Shown one piece after another: positions 7,604 to 15,904 of a stretch of 47,573 bases of DNA. The DNA lies in the NCBI RefSeq assembly GCF_001373415.1, contig NZ_CDSE01000099.1, forward strand, positions 1-47,573. The letters are read 5' to 3'. The translations under genes and the position numbers were made by a program. Within the stretch, counting starts at the first letter, position 1. Each line of letters starts with the position of its first letter. This DNA is from Paenibacillus dakarensis (GTDB lineage: Bacteria > Bacillota > Bacilli > Paenibacillales > Paenibacillaceae). The notes under the pieces were generated by a model. It was not told the origin of the DNA, made no database searches, and saw only the letters and a program-made list of their open reading frames with translations.

Positions 7604-7643
7604 GAGATCAATGTCCTTCAGGACGATGATCTCCCATTTTTTT
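7598..7643. terminator. Strong intrinsic terminator between the operon relics
   Basis: A 13-bp perfect stem (AAATGGGAGATCA at 7598-7610 with 7627-7639) carries a loop with a second small stem GTCC/GGAC and is followed by seven T residues (7637-7643). On the minus strand the flank is also T-rich, so it probably ends transcripts of the AraC-type gene as well as any short transcript from the relic promoter. Confidence 0.85.
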
Positions 7644-7649
7644 ATAATT

Positions 7650-7688
7650 CATATTAAAGATGCTCTGGTCAGATCTGAAAAAGGTTAA
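7650..7688 (+). pseudogene. Remnant of the 3' end of a second permease gene
   Basis: The frame reads HIKDALVRSEKG and stop, against FVKGALIGSVKG and stop at the end of the intact permease (7356-7394). About 30 of 39 bases are identical by hand count, and the stop codon is conserved. Nothing recognisable of the gene remains upstream because the terminator at 7598-7643 intervenes. Confidence 0.7.
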
Positions 7689-7702
7689 GCGGCACTGGCC
7701 GG

Positions 7703-9952
7703 TTAACCGTTGTCCCGGAGTTGATGCTTTTTTCGATAGTCTCCAGGTGGATGGCCGGTTTCTTTTTTGAACATTCTGATAAAGGAGGTAACGTTACGGT
7801 AGCCGATACGGGTTCCGATTTCCTGAATCGAAAGGTCTGTCGTTTCCAGAAGCTCCTTAGCCTTGCGGATACGGATCGCGTTTAGATGCTCACTGAAATT
7901 GCTCCCAGTATTTTCTTTGATGTAGCCGGACAGGTAAGTCGGTGACATGTTGAACTTTTGCGCCAGTATATCAAGAGAGATATCCTCAGCATAATGGGTT
8001 TCCAGGAATCCAAGTATGTGTTGGTTTATACCATAGTTTTTCTCCAATTTCAGCTGAATCGCGTCAGCCGCCTCCGTAAGCTTCTTCTCCAAGAGTTCAT
8101 GGTATTGAGCAGCTGTGGCACAGTAAGACAATGTTGAGGAAGGTTCCACTAACTCATCTGTTGTAATGCGGTATTGGTCCAGCACCTTCTGCACACGTTC
8201 CAAAACATAGTCGGCGAACCATCTTACTTGATCCGCAGTGGCCCCGTCCCGTTCAAGCTTCTCGATAATTCGGCTGACCCAACTGCGGCAAGCAGTCAGG
8301 TTTCCGGCCTGCAGATTCATTAAAAACTCCTGCTCCTGCTCCGGCGTCAGACCGGTGAGTTCTAGCGTTGAATCCATTTCCCATATGATCTGGGTTTCTT
8401 CCAAAGGCTTGCCAAGCCGGATTAGAGACAGTGCTTCAGAATAGGCCTGATCGAAATCTGCCGACTGCTGGAACAGAGAGGATACCCCTATTGTGACAAG
8501 GTAATCCTCATGGTCGTGGTCCAGAATGTGTTTGATGTTTTCCAGGCAGTCCTTCAGCGCGTCCGGTTCCTCATTTGCATAGATAACAGAAAGAATCTGA
8601 TAGGACTCCATCTGGAAGGTATGCGACAGCGGAAAGGCTTCCTGCACGTGGATATTGATCATTTCTTTGATTTTCCGTGTCAGTTTGTAAATGGTTCTGT
8701 CATCTTGATTGGTTGAAAGCCGGCGGTATCTGAGCTGATAGACGACCACCGTAAAGGCTCCTTCAGCAAGCTCCATTCCGTCCAGTGGAGTGGATTCAAG
8801 ATCCAGCTTCTTGAAGCGGGCCATATAGTTGTAGTTGGTCAACAGCGGCTTGGAGCTTTCAATCCAATCCTTGATCTGGCTGCGTTCCTTCTGAAGTCCC
8901 TTCAAATGGCTGGAGATGGCATTGAATTCGGTAATGCTGCCGTTGTAGCTGACAGCTTCATTACGGTTAAGTCCTTGAATGATGCTTTTGAGCGGGCGAT
9001 TGATAGTCCGGCTGAAGAACAGCGATGCACCGATACCGATGAGCAAGGTCAGACCAAATAGCAGAATGGCGATCCAGTTCATCTTGCTGATTGACTGGTG
9101 CAAATAACGGTGTGGAATGACATTCACATAGGTGAAGCCTGAAGACTCTCCTTGTTCAAAAAAATAATAAGTTCCCTTGCTGAGTATCCATTCCTGTTTG
9201 CCGTCCCAGTCCGGAATTTGTGAAAGGTCTAATTCTTCAGTCGCTGATTGGAAAAGCAAACGTCCGCTGCTGTCCAAAAGAAAAAAATGCGAATCGGCTA
9301 AACCTTTATAGGACTGGTACCATTTCTTAACGTCCACCAGAGCGATGATTTCCCAGTTGTTAGCCGCTACATAGGTCTTCAATGGGAGCAATTCCGAGAT
9401 CCGGCCCTCCGGTTTGATGATAAATCGGCTGGCAGGAAGGGCTTCAAGAAATGATGAACTCTTCTTCTCCTGCTTCCAAAAGGATAACGGGTAATCCTCA
9501 CTCGTATAAAAATGCCCGAACATCCGATCCTCACTGACACTGCCATCCTTCTCAATCAGAAAACCCTGGTTATAGCGGATTATCACATTGTCCAGATTGT
9601 AATAAGTGTTGGAAACCAGGCTTCGGATCTGCCCGTTTATCTTGTTAACCTGCAAATAATCGATCCCGCTTTTCCCTTTTTCTCTGGCCTGGCGGTCAAT
9701 GTTTTTCACAAATTCATTATGCTGAAGGTTAAGAAGTGCATTTTTCCAGTTCGTATACTGCTTTTCAAAGCTGTCCACGGTATTCCGCATCATGGTCCTG
9801 TTATATTTGACGATTTCGCTGCTGACATGACTGGAATAAAAGGACATGGTCCAGATATTGTAAACCGAGAGCAAAATAATAACGATTAGAAAGTACATCA
9901 ACATTTTTACAAACAGCGAGTTAAATGGTAGGTATTTTCTTAATTGAGCCAT
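7703..9952 (-). CDS. Membrane-anchored AraC-family transcriptional regulator
   Basis: The 749-residue protein has an N-terminal membrane segment (FVKMLMYFLIVIILLSVY), a ~250-residue extracytoplasmic sensor region, a second membrane segment near residue 285 (WIAILLFGLTLLIGIGASLFF) followed by a short HAMP-like stretch (RTINRPLKSI). A cytoplasmic middle region and a C-terminal double helix-turn-helix complete it; motifs include DILAQKFNMSPTYLSGYIKE and IGTRIGYRNVTSFIRMFKKE. ATG 9952 has AAGGGAGA upstream and fits the membrane start; the ATG at 9985 lacks a ribosome binding site. Such one-component sensors, common beside LplABC-type importers in Paenibacillus, are thought to detect an extracellular sugar and activate the neighbouring transporter. 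It is convergent with the importer, and its 3' end is duplicated at 7411-7465. Confidence 0.9.
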   Translation of the reverse strand: MAQLRKYLPFNSLFVKMLMYFLIVIILLSVYNIWTMSFYSSHVSSEIVKYNRTMMRNTVDSFEKQYTNWKNALLNLQHNEFVKNIDRQAREKGKSGIDYLQVNKINGQIRSLVSNTYYNLDNVIIRYNQGFLIEKDGSVSEDRMFGHFYTSEDYPLSFWKQEKKSSSFLEALPASRFIIKPEGRISELLPLKTYVAANNWEIIALVDVKKWYQSYKGLADSHFFLLDSSGRLLFQSATEELDLSQIPDWDGKQEWILSKGTYYFFEQGESSGFTYVNVIPHRYLHQSISKMNWIAILLFGLTLLIGIGASLFFSRTINRPLKSIIQGLNRNEAVSYNGSITEFNAISSHLKGLQKERSQIKDWIESSKPLLTNYNYMARFKKLDLESTPLDGMELAEGAFTVVVYQLRYRRLSTNQDDRTIYKLTRKIKEMINIHVQEAFPLSHTFQMESYQILSVIYANEEPDALKDCLENIKHILDHDHEDYLVTIGVSSLFQQSADFDQAYSEALSLIRLGKPLEETQIIWEMDSTLELTGLTPEQEQEFLMNLQAGNLTACRSWVSRIIEKLERDGATADQVRWFADYVLERVQKVLDQYRITTDELVEPSSTLSYCATAAQYHELLEKKLTEAADAIQLKLEKNYGINQHILGFLETHYAEDISLDILAQKFNMSPTYLSGYIKENTGSNFSEHLNAIRIRKAKELLETTDLSIQEIGTRIGYRNVTSFIRMFKKETGHPPGDYRKKHQLRDNG

Positions 9953-10327
9953 AATAAGGCAATCTCCCTTTTTAAACGCCTTCATAAAACTAATCTTAGT
10001 AGAAGAATATCAAAAGATAAAGAAATATATGGGTATTTAAATGAGCTTGCGGTTATTAGTAAGTCCGCAGATTTTATTACATAAAAGCTATTAAAGCGGC
10101 GTAAACCGTTCTTACTATGAGGTAATGGTTAAGAAGAGTGAGTTCTTTTGTCTTCCATGTATTTCCAATTATTCTCTGGACGGAATCATATCCATATCAA
10201 AAAGCTGTGGATAAGTTGTGAACTTTTTAAGGTAAGCGTTTTAAAAACATGTTACAATAGCTTGGGTTGTTTGTATAGATAGGTTTAATAAGCCTTGTTC
10301 CAGTCATGTTGATAGGAGGATTCCAGA
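9953..10327. promoter_or_regulatory. Divergent control region between the AraC-type gene and sucC
   Basis: No gene is visible in these 375 bases. The left end holds the ribosome binding site and presumably the promoter of the minus-strand regulator. Near the right end TACAAT (10253-10258) is a plausible -10 for sucC, with no good -35 at 17 bases. GGTAAGCGTTTTAA (10231-10244), just upstream, matches the cre consensus with two mismatches, so CcpA control of sucCD is possible. AGGAGG lies 5' of the sucC ATG. Confidence 0.45.
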
Positions 10328-11488
10328 ATGAATATCCATGAATATCAAGGAAAACAAGTACTGAAGCAATATGGAGTGGCCGTTCCTAACGGCAAGGTAG
10401 CTTTTACGGTAGAGGAAGCTGTTGAGGCAGCAAAGTCGCTGAACAGTCCCGTAACCGTTGTCAAGGCTCAGATCCATGCAGGGGGACGCGGTAAAGCAGG
10501 CGGTGTTAAAGTTGCCAAGAGCCTGGATGAGGTTCGTGCTTATGCCGAAGAGATTTTGGGCAAGGTGCTGGTAACACACCAGACTGGACCAGAAGGTAAA
10601 GAAGTTAAGCGTTTGCTTATTGAAGAAGGCTGCGATATCCGCAAGGAATATTACATCGGCGTAGTTGTGGACCGGGGAACCGGACGCGTTGTCATGATGG
10701 CTTCAGAAGAAGGCGGAACGGAGATCGAAGAGGTTGCTGCAGCAACACCTGAGAAAATCTTCAAGCAAACGATTGATCCAGCGGTCGGAATGCAGATGTT
10801 CCAGGCTCGCAAACTGGCTTATGCAATCAACATTCCAAAAGAATTGGTAGGCAAGGCAGCTAATTTCATGATCGCCTTGTATACGGCTTTTGTTGAGAAA
10901 GATTGCTCGATTGCTGAAATTAATCCATTAGTTGTAACAGGTGATGGAAACGTTATGGCTCTGGATGCCAAACTTAACTTTGATTCCAATGCGTTGTTCC
11001 GTCATAAGGATATTCAGGAACTGCGTGACCTGGAAGAAGAGGATGAGAAGGAAATTGAAGCATCCAAATATGATCTCAGTTACATAGCTTTAGATGGCAA
11101 TATCGGCTGCATGGTAAACGGAGCTGGACTTGCTATGGCTACGATGGATATTATTAAATATTACGGCGGAGATCCTGCCAATTTCCTCGATGTAGGGGGC
11201 GGCGCAACAACGGAGAAAGTAACAGAAGCATTCAAGATTATTTTGTCCGATCCACAGGTTAAGGGTATCTTCGTTAATATTTTTGGTGGAATTATGCGTT
11301 GTGATGTTATTGCATCCGGCGTGGTGGAAGCGGCGAAGCAGCTCGGACTTACACGTCCGCTGGTTGTTCGTCTGGAAGGTACAAACGTTGATTTAGGCAA
11401 ACAAATTTTGGCTGAGTCCGGACTGAATATCGTTCCTGCAGATTCCATGGCTGATGGAGCGCAGAAGATCGTTTCACTCGTTCAGTAA
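10328..11488 (+). CDS. sucC: Succinyl-CoA synthetase (ADP-forming) beta subunit
   Basis: The 386-residue protein is full-length SucC: MNIHEYQGKQVLKQYGV at the start, an ATP-grasp nucleotide-binding region (HAGGRGKAGGVKVAKS), and the C-terminal ligase domain with GANFLDVGGGA-type sequence (PANFLDVGGGATTEKV) and NIFGGIMRCD. With SucD it converts succinyl-CoA and ADP plus phosphate to succinate, CoA and ATP in the TCA cycle, in the cytoplasm. ATG 10328 follows ATAGGAGGATTCC. The next gene is sucD, 98 bases downstream. Confidence 0.98.
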   Translation: MNIHEYQGKQVLKQYGVAVPNGKVAFTVEEAVEAAKSLNSPVTVVKAQIHAGGRGKAGGVKVAKSLDEVRAYAEEILGKVLVTHQTGPEGKEVKRLLIEEGCDIRKEYYIGVVVDRGTGRVVMMASEEGGTEIEEVAAATPEKIFKQTIDPAVGMQMFQARKLAYAINIPKELVGKAANFMIALYTAFVEKDCSIAEINPLVVTGDGNVMALDAKLNFDSNALFRHKDIQELRDLEEEDEKEIEASKYDLSYIALDGNIGCMVNGAGLAMATMDIIKYYGGDPANFLDVGGGATTEKVTEAFKIILSDPQVKGIFVNIFGGIMRCDVIASGVVEAAKQLGLTRPLVVRLEGTNVDLGKQILAESGLNIVPADSMADGAQKIVSLVQ

Positions 11489-11586
11489 TATTCATTCCTG
11501 AAGGGGCATGGCACGTGGGACGAAAGGTTAGTCCAGCCGTGCGGTTGCTTTCATTTTCAAATAAAGATAGGGGATGTGAATCAATC

Positions 11587-12516
11587 GTGAGTATTTTGGT
11601 CGATAAAAACACAAAAGTCATTACACAAGGGATTACAGGTAAAACGGCTCTGTTTCATGCAAAAGGTGCACTCGATTATGGTACGAAAATGGTAGGAGGA
11701 ACTTCTCCGGGCAAAGGCGGAACAGAAGTTGAGATCACGCTTGAGAATGGTGAAACAGTAAGTCTTCCAGTATTTAATACTGTTGAAGAGGCGAAAGCTT
11801 CAACGGGTGCAACAGCAAGCGTCATTTATGTACCTCCTGCATTTGCTGCGGATTCCATTATGGAGGCCGTAGATGCAGAAATGGAGCTTGTCATCTGTAT
11901 TACAGAAGGAATTCCGGTTCTGGACATGGTGAAAGTTGCCCGTTATATGGAAGGCAAGAAGACTCGCTTGATCGGACCAAACTGCCCTGGCGTCATTACT
12001 CCAGGTGAATGTAAAATCGGTATTATGCCGGGATATATTCATATGCCGGGTCATGTGGGTGTCGTATCTCGCAGCGGTACCTTGACTTACGAAGCTGTTC
12101 ATCAGCTGACTACTCGTGGTATTGGACAATCTTCTGCGGTAGGTATCGGTGGAGACCCTGTAAAGGGCTCTGAGTTTATCGATATTCTTAAACTGTTCAA
12201 TGAAGATCCACAGACTCACGCTGTTATTATGATCGGTGAAATCGGTGGTACAGCGGAAGAGGAAGCAGCTGAATGGATCGCTGCTAACATGACCAAGCCG
12301 GTTGTCGGATTTATCGGCGGTGTCACAGCTCCTCCAGGAAAACGTATGGGGCACGCTGGTGCAATCATTTCCGGAGGTAAAGGAACAGCTAAAGAAAAAA
12401 TGGCAGTTCTTGAGGCTTGTGGAATCAAAGTTGCTCCAACACCATCTGAGATGGGTTCAACCCTTGTGAGTGTGCTTGAAGAAAAAGGTATACTGAGCTT
12501 GTGCACAACGCACTAA
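11587..12516 (+). CDS. sucD: Succinyl-CoA synthetase alpha subunit
   Basis: The 309-residue protein starts at GTG 11587 (MSILVDKNTKVITQGITGKT), the conserved beginning of SucD; the in-frame upstream extension from 11515 is not conserved and lacks a proper ribosome binding site. The CoA-binding Rossmann region comes first; the phosphohistidine loop RMGHAGAI places the catalytic His at residue 256. It forms the heteromeric synthetase with SucC. The 98-base spacer is longer than usual but contains no terminator. A hairpin terminator lies 33 bases after the stop. Confidence 0.97.
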   Translation: MSILVDKNTKVITQGITGKTALFHAKGALDYGTKMVGGTSPGKGGTEVEITLENGETVSLPVFNTVEEAKASTGATASVIYVPPAFAADSIMEAVDAEMELVICITEGIPVLDMVKVARYMEGKKTRLIGPNCPGVITPGECKIGIMPGYIHMPGHVGVVSRSGTLTYEAVHQLTTRGIGQSSAVGIGGDPVKGSEFIDILKLFNEDPQTHAVIMIGEIGGTAEEEAAEWIAANMTKPVVGFIGGVTAPPGKRMGHAGAIISGGKGTAKEKMAVLEACGIKVAPTPSEMGSTLVSVLEEKGILSLCTTH

Positions 12517-12530
12517 GCTAACATATTTAG

Positions 12531-12536
12531 TATAAT
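12531..12536 (+). promoter_or_regulatory. Candidate -10 element before dprA
   Basis: TATAAT occurs 12 bases upstream of the hairpin at 12549-12593, after the sucD stop. No -35 matching the consensus is visible at 16-18 bases. If used, the dprA leader would begin with that hairpin. This is a motif match only. Confidence 0.3.
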
Positions 12537-12548
12537 ATCGAAGTAGGT

Positions 12549-12593
12549 AAGCAACCTTTTATTTCCGAACAGGAAATGAAGGGTTGCTTTTTG
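12549..12593 (+). terminator. Terminator after sucD
   Basis: AAGCAACC pairs with GGGTTGCTT and, inside, ATTTCC with GGAAAT around a short loop; a run of five T residues follows. It probably ends the sucCD transcript, with dprA starting 36 bases further on. Confidence 0.85.
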
Positions 12594-12628
12594 TATTTTT
12601 CAATCCTATACGATGTGGGAGGTATATA

Positions 12629-13750
12629 ATGAAGGAATTGCTTGAACGTGCATTGTTGATTGCCTTGCATGAGACAGAAGGAATAGGATGGAAAACAATA
12701 CATCGTCTCATTGATAATGGCATATTCGGTGTGGCGATGATTGATTACGAAGCGAAGGATTGGATTGCTTGTGGACTGAGTGTCGAAATTGCTCATAAAC
12801 TAGCAGCCGAGCTTCGTCCATCCGTTAATGATAAATATCGGAATTTGTCAAATAATACGTATCAAGTCATCACTGCACTTGATGAAGAATACCCTGACAT
12901 GTTAAAGTCATCTCCTCAGGCACCATGGGTTTTATACCTGCTCGGTAACATCCAGTTGCTAAAACAATCGGGAATTGCAATCGTTGGCACAAGGGTACCC
13001 ACTGCCTATGGACGCAAGGTTGGTTCAATTCTGACAGAGGAATTATGCAGAGCCGGTTTGGTTGTTGTGAGCGGAATGGCACGGGGCATCGATAGTGTAA
13101 TTCATGAAACCGCACTTCAATGCGGAGGCGGAACGATTGCCGTTCTTGGAGCGGGTATTAATGTTGTATATCCTCCGGAGAATCGCTCTTTATATGAAGA
13201 GATTAGATTAAAAGGGCTTATTATATCTGAGTATCCGCCAGGGACGAAGGCGCATCCTGGTTTCTTTCCGCAGAGAAACCGGATTATTGCCGGTCTTACC
13301 TTGGGAACACTGGTGGTTGAGGCTGATGCCAGGAGTGGCTCATTGATTACTGCCGATGCTGCTTTAGAAGCTGGAAGAGATGTTTTTGCTGTTCCGGGTC
13401 CTATTACTTCGCCGAAGAGCCGAGGTACACTGGACTTAATCAAACAAGGTGCCAAGCTGATCACTTGCGGGCAGGATGTGATTGAAGAGTATGAATCATG
13501 GTTACCTAATTTGGAAAAGAGCAGCTCAATGTTTGAGCCGAATGACATTTCTTCTAATAATTATGATACGAGCGGGTTGACAAAAGACGAAATGGAAATA
13601 TACCATATGTTGCATCAGGGGTCGGCTACGCTGGATGAACTGCTCGAGCGGACTCGTTGGGATTTTGGACATTTGCATTCAGTTCTGTTATCTTTAATCA
13701 TAAAAAAGCAGATAACCCAATTACCTGGTGCAATATATAAGATTATTTAA
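12629..13750 (+). CDS. dprA: DNA-processing protein DprA (Smf)
   Basis: The 373-residue protein loads RecA on incoming single-stranded DNA during transformation. It has a short N-terminal SAM-like region, a Rossmann-type DprA domain (about 95-290) with IVGTRVPTAYG, VVSGMARGID, AVLGAGINVVYPPEN, FPQRNRIIAGL and EADARSGSLITA, and a C-terminal winged-helix domain (about 310-373). ATG 12629 follows GTGGGAGG; the in-frame upstream extension lies inside the sucD terminator. It is followed after 34 bases by topA, the order found in B. subtilis. Confidence 0.96.
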   Translation: MKELLERALLIALHETEGIGWKTIHRLIDNGIFGVAMIDYEAKDWIACGLSVEIAHKLAAELRPSVNDKYRNLSNNTYQVITALDEEYPDMLKSSPQAPWVLYLLGNIQLLKQSGIAIVGTRVPTAYGRKVGSILTEELCRAGLVVVSGMARGIDSVIHETALQCGGGTIAVLGAGINVVYPPENRSLYEEIRLKGLIISEYPPGTKAHPGFFPQRNRIIAGLTLGTLVVEADARSGSLITADAALEAGRDVFAVPGPITSPKSRGTLDLIKQGAKLITCGQDVIEEYESWLPNLEKSSSMFEPNDISSNNYDTSGLTKDEMEIYHMLHQGSATLDELLERTRWDFGHLHSVLLSLIIKKQITQLPGAIYKII

Positions 13751-13784
13751 CCGTATATTCAAAGTTTGAGAGGAGGATGAACCT

Positions 13785-15884
13785 GTGGCGGATTCACTCG
13801 TCATCGTAGAATCGCCTGCTAAGGCGAAGACGATTGGCAAATATCTCGGCAGCAAGTATATCGTGAAAGCTTCAATGGGACACGTTCGTGATTTGCCGAA
13901 GAGCCAAATCGGGGTTGAGGTTGAAGACGACTTTAATCCAAAATACATTACGATCCGCGGAAAAGGTTCTGTCTTAAAGGAACTTAAGGATGCTAGTAAA
14001 AAGGTGAAAAAAGTGTATCTGGCAGCTGACCCCGATCGTGAAGGGGAAGCTATTGCATGGCATCTTGCCCATGCGCTTGAGCTGGATAATACTCAAAACC
14101 TTCGTGTTGTATTTAATGAAATAACGAAAACAGCGGTAAAAGACGCTTTTAAAACACCCCGCAAAATCAATATGGATTTGGTAAACGCTCAGCAGGCAAG
14201 AAGGATTTTAGACCGCCTTGTTGGATATAAAATCAGTCCATTATTATGGAAAAAAGTGAAGAAGGGTTTGTCTGCCGGCCGTGTTCAATCCGTTGCCGTG
14301 AAGATCATTTTAGACCGTGAGAATGAGATCAGTGCGTTTGAGCCGGAAGAGTACTGGAGTATTACAGCTAAGCTTGCGGTTAAAGGCTCTTCATTTGAAG
14401 CGAAGTTTCTGAAATTGAATGGTGACAAGAAGGAACTGAACAATGAGCAGGATGTAAACGAGATTCTCTCTCTTATAAAGGATTCTTCCTTTAAAGTGGG
14501 TGAGGTTAAGGAAAGAGAACGCCAGCGCCATCCATCCGCTCCGTTTACGACAAGCTCGCTTCAGCAAGAAGCTGCCCGTAAACTAGGCTTCCGCGCTGCT
14601 AAGACCATGTCTGTCGCTCAGCAGCTCTACGAGGGAGTTGAGCTTGGTAAAGAAGGCACAGTCGGATTGATCACGTATATGCGTACAGACTCAACCCGTA
14701 TTTCGGAAACAGCACAAGTAGAGGCCAAAGAGTATATTTTGGAGAAATTCGGTGAGAAGTTTGTTCCTGAAACTCCTCGAAATTATTCGAAAAAAGCGGC
14801 TAATGCACAGGATGCTCACGAAGCGATTCGTCCGACCTCGGTACTTCGTAATCCGGAGAGTATGAAACCTTTCTTGAGCAGAGATCAACTGCGATTGTAC
14901 AAACTGATTTTCGAAAGATTTGTGGCTAGTCAGATGGCTTCAGCTGTTCTGGATACTTTGTCTGTCGATATTACTGCTGGACCTGCAGTATTCCGTGCTA
15001 CAGGCTCAAAGGTAAGATTCCCAGGCTTTATGAAAGTGTATGTTGAAGGTAATGATGATGGCACGACAGAAGAAGAGAAGTTCTTGCCTGAGCTTCGTAC
15101 AGGTGATGAACTGACTCAAGAGGCGATTGAGCCGAAGCAGCATTTTACTCAGCCGCCGCCTCGTTATACGGAAGCGCGCTTGGTTCGTACACTCGAAGAG
15201 CTGGGTATTGGGCGCCCGAGTACGTATGCACCTACACTGGAGACGATCCAAAAACGTGGTTATGTTGCGATAGAGGAGAAGAAGTTTGTCCCAACTGAGC
15301 TTGGTGAGCTTATTATCGAGCAGATGGAACAATTCTTCCCGGAGATTTTGAACGTTGAGTTTACAGCTAATATGGAAGAAGATCTCGACCATGTAGAGGA
15401 AGGATCGGAAGACTGGGTTAAGGTTCTCGGTGTGTTTTATGAGACTTTTGAGAAAAGGCTAAAAGTCGCTGAGGAAGAAATGAAAGAAATCGAGATTGAA
15501 GATGAAGTCTCGGATGAAATTTGCGATAAATGCGGTAAACCGCTTGTATATAAACTAGGTCGGTTCGGGAAATTCCTTGCTTGCTCGGGGTTTCCGGATT
15601 GCAGAAATACAAAACCGATTGTGAAGAATATTGGGGTTACTTGTCCAAAATGTAAAGAAGGCCATGTCGTTGAACGCCGCAGTAAAAAAGGACGCGTCTT
15701 CTACGGATGTGATCGTTATCCTGAGTGTGATTTTGTATCCTGGGATAAGCCGTCACTCAAGCCATGTCCAAACTGCAGCAGCTTAATGGTCGAGAAGAAG
15801 AGTAAACAGGGCATTAAACTGCAATGCACTGCATGTGACCATTCTGAAATGGTGGAAGAATTAGACGAAGCAGAGGATCTGTAA
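13785..15884 (+). CDS. topA: DNA topoisomerase I (type IA)
   Basis: The 699-residue enzyme relaxes negative supercoils. An N-terminal TOPRIM domain (SLVIVESPAKAKTIGKYLG, with AADPDREGEAIAWHL) is followed by the gate domains; the active-site tyrosine is Tyr298 in LITYMRTDSTRIS. Three C-terminal zinc-ribbon modules are present: CDKCGKP...CSGFPDC, CPKCKEG...CDRYPEC and CPNCSS...CTAC. The start is GTG 13785, preceded by GAGAGGAGG. Length and layout are normal for Bacillota. Confidence 0.98.
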   Translation: MADSLVIVESPAKAKTIGKYLGSKYIVKASMGHVRDLPKSQIGVEVEDDFNPKYITIRGKGSVLKELKDASKKVKKVYLAADPDREGEAIAWHLAHALELDNTQNLRVVFNEITKTAVKDAFKTPRKINMDLVNAQQARRILDRLVGYKISPLLWKKVKKGLSAGRVQSVAVKIILDRENEISAFEPEEYWSITAKLAVKGSSFEAKFLKLNGDKKELNNEQDVNEILSLIKDSSFKVGEVKERERQRHPSAPFTTSSLQQEAARKLGFRAAKTMSVAQQLYEGVELGKEGTVGLITYMRTDSTRISETAQVEAKEYILEKFGEKFVPETPRNYSKKAANAQDAHEAIRPTSVLRNPESMKPFLSRDQLRLYKLIFERFVASQMASAVLDTLSVDITAGPAVFRATGSKVRFPGFMKVYVEGNDDGTTEEEKFLPELRTGDELTQEAIEPKQHFTQPPPRYTEARLVRTLEELGIGRPSTYAPTLETIQKRGYVAIEEKKFVPTELGELIIEQMEQFFPEILNVEFTANMEEDLDHVEEGSEDWVKVLGVFYETFEKRLKVAEEEMKEIEIEDEVSDEICDKCGKPLVYKLGRFGKFLACSGFPDCRNTKPIVKNIGVTCPKCKEGHVVERRSKKGRVFYGCDRYPECDFVSWDKPSLKPCPNCSSLMVEKKSKQGIKLQCTACDHSEMVEELDEAEDL

Positions 15885-15904
15885 GGCATACAGGGGGGAT
15901 TACC

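Noticed and set aside
11515..11586. N-terminal extension of SucD from the upstream ATG-like start
   Set aside because: The extension is not SucD-like, and GTG 11587 has a ribosome binding site and gives the conserved N-terminus.
11800..12354. 184-codon minus-strand frame opposite sucD
   Set aside because: It is a shadow of a highly conserved gene; residues are His/Asn/Thr-rich without domain character.
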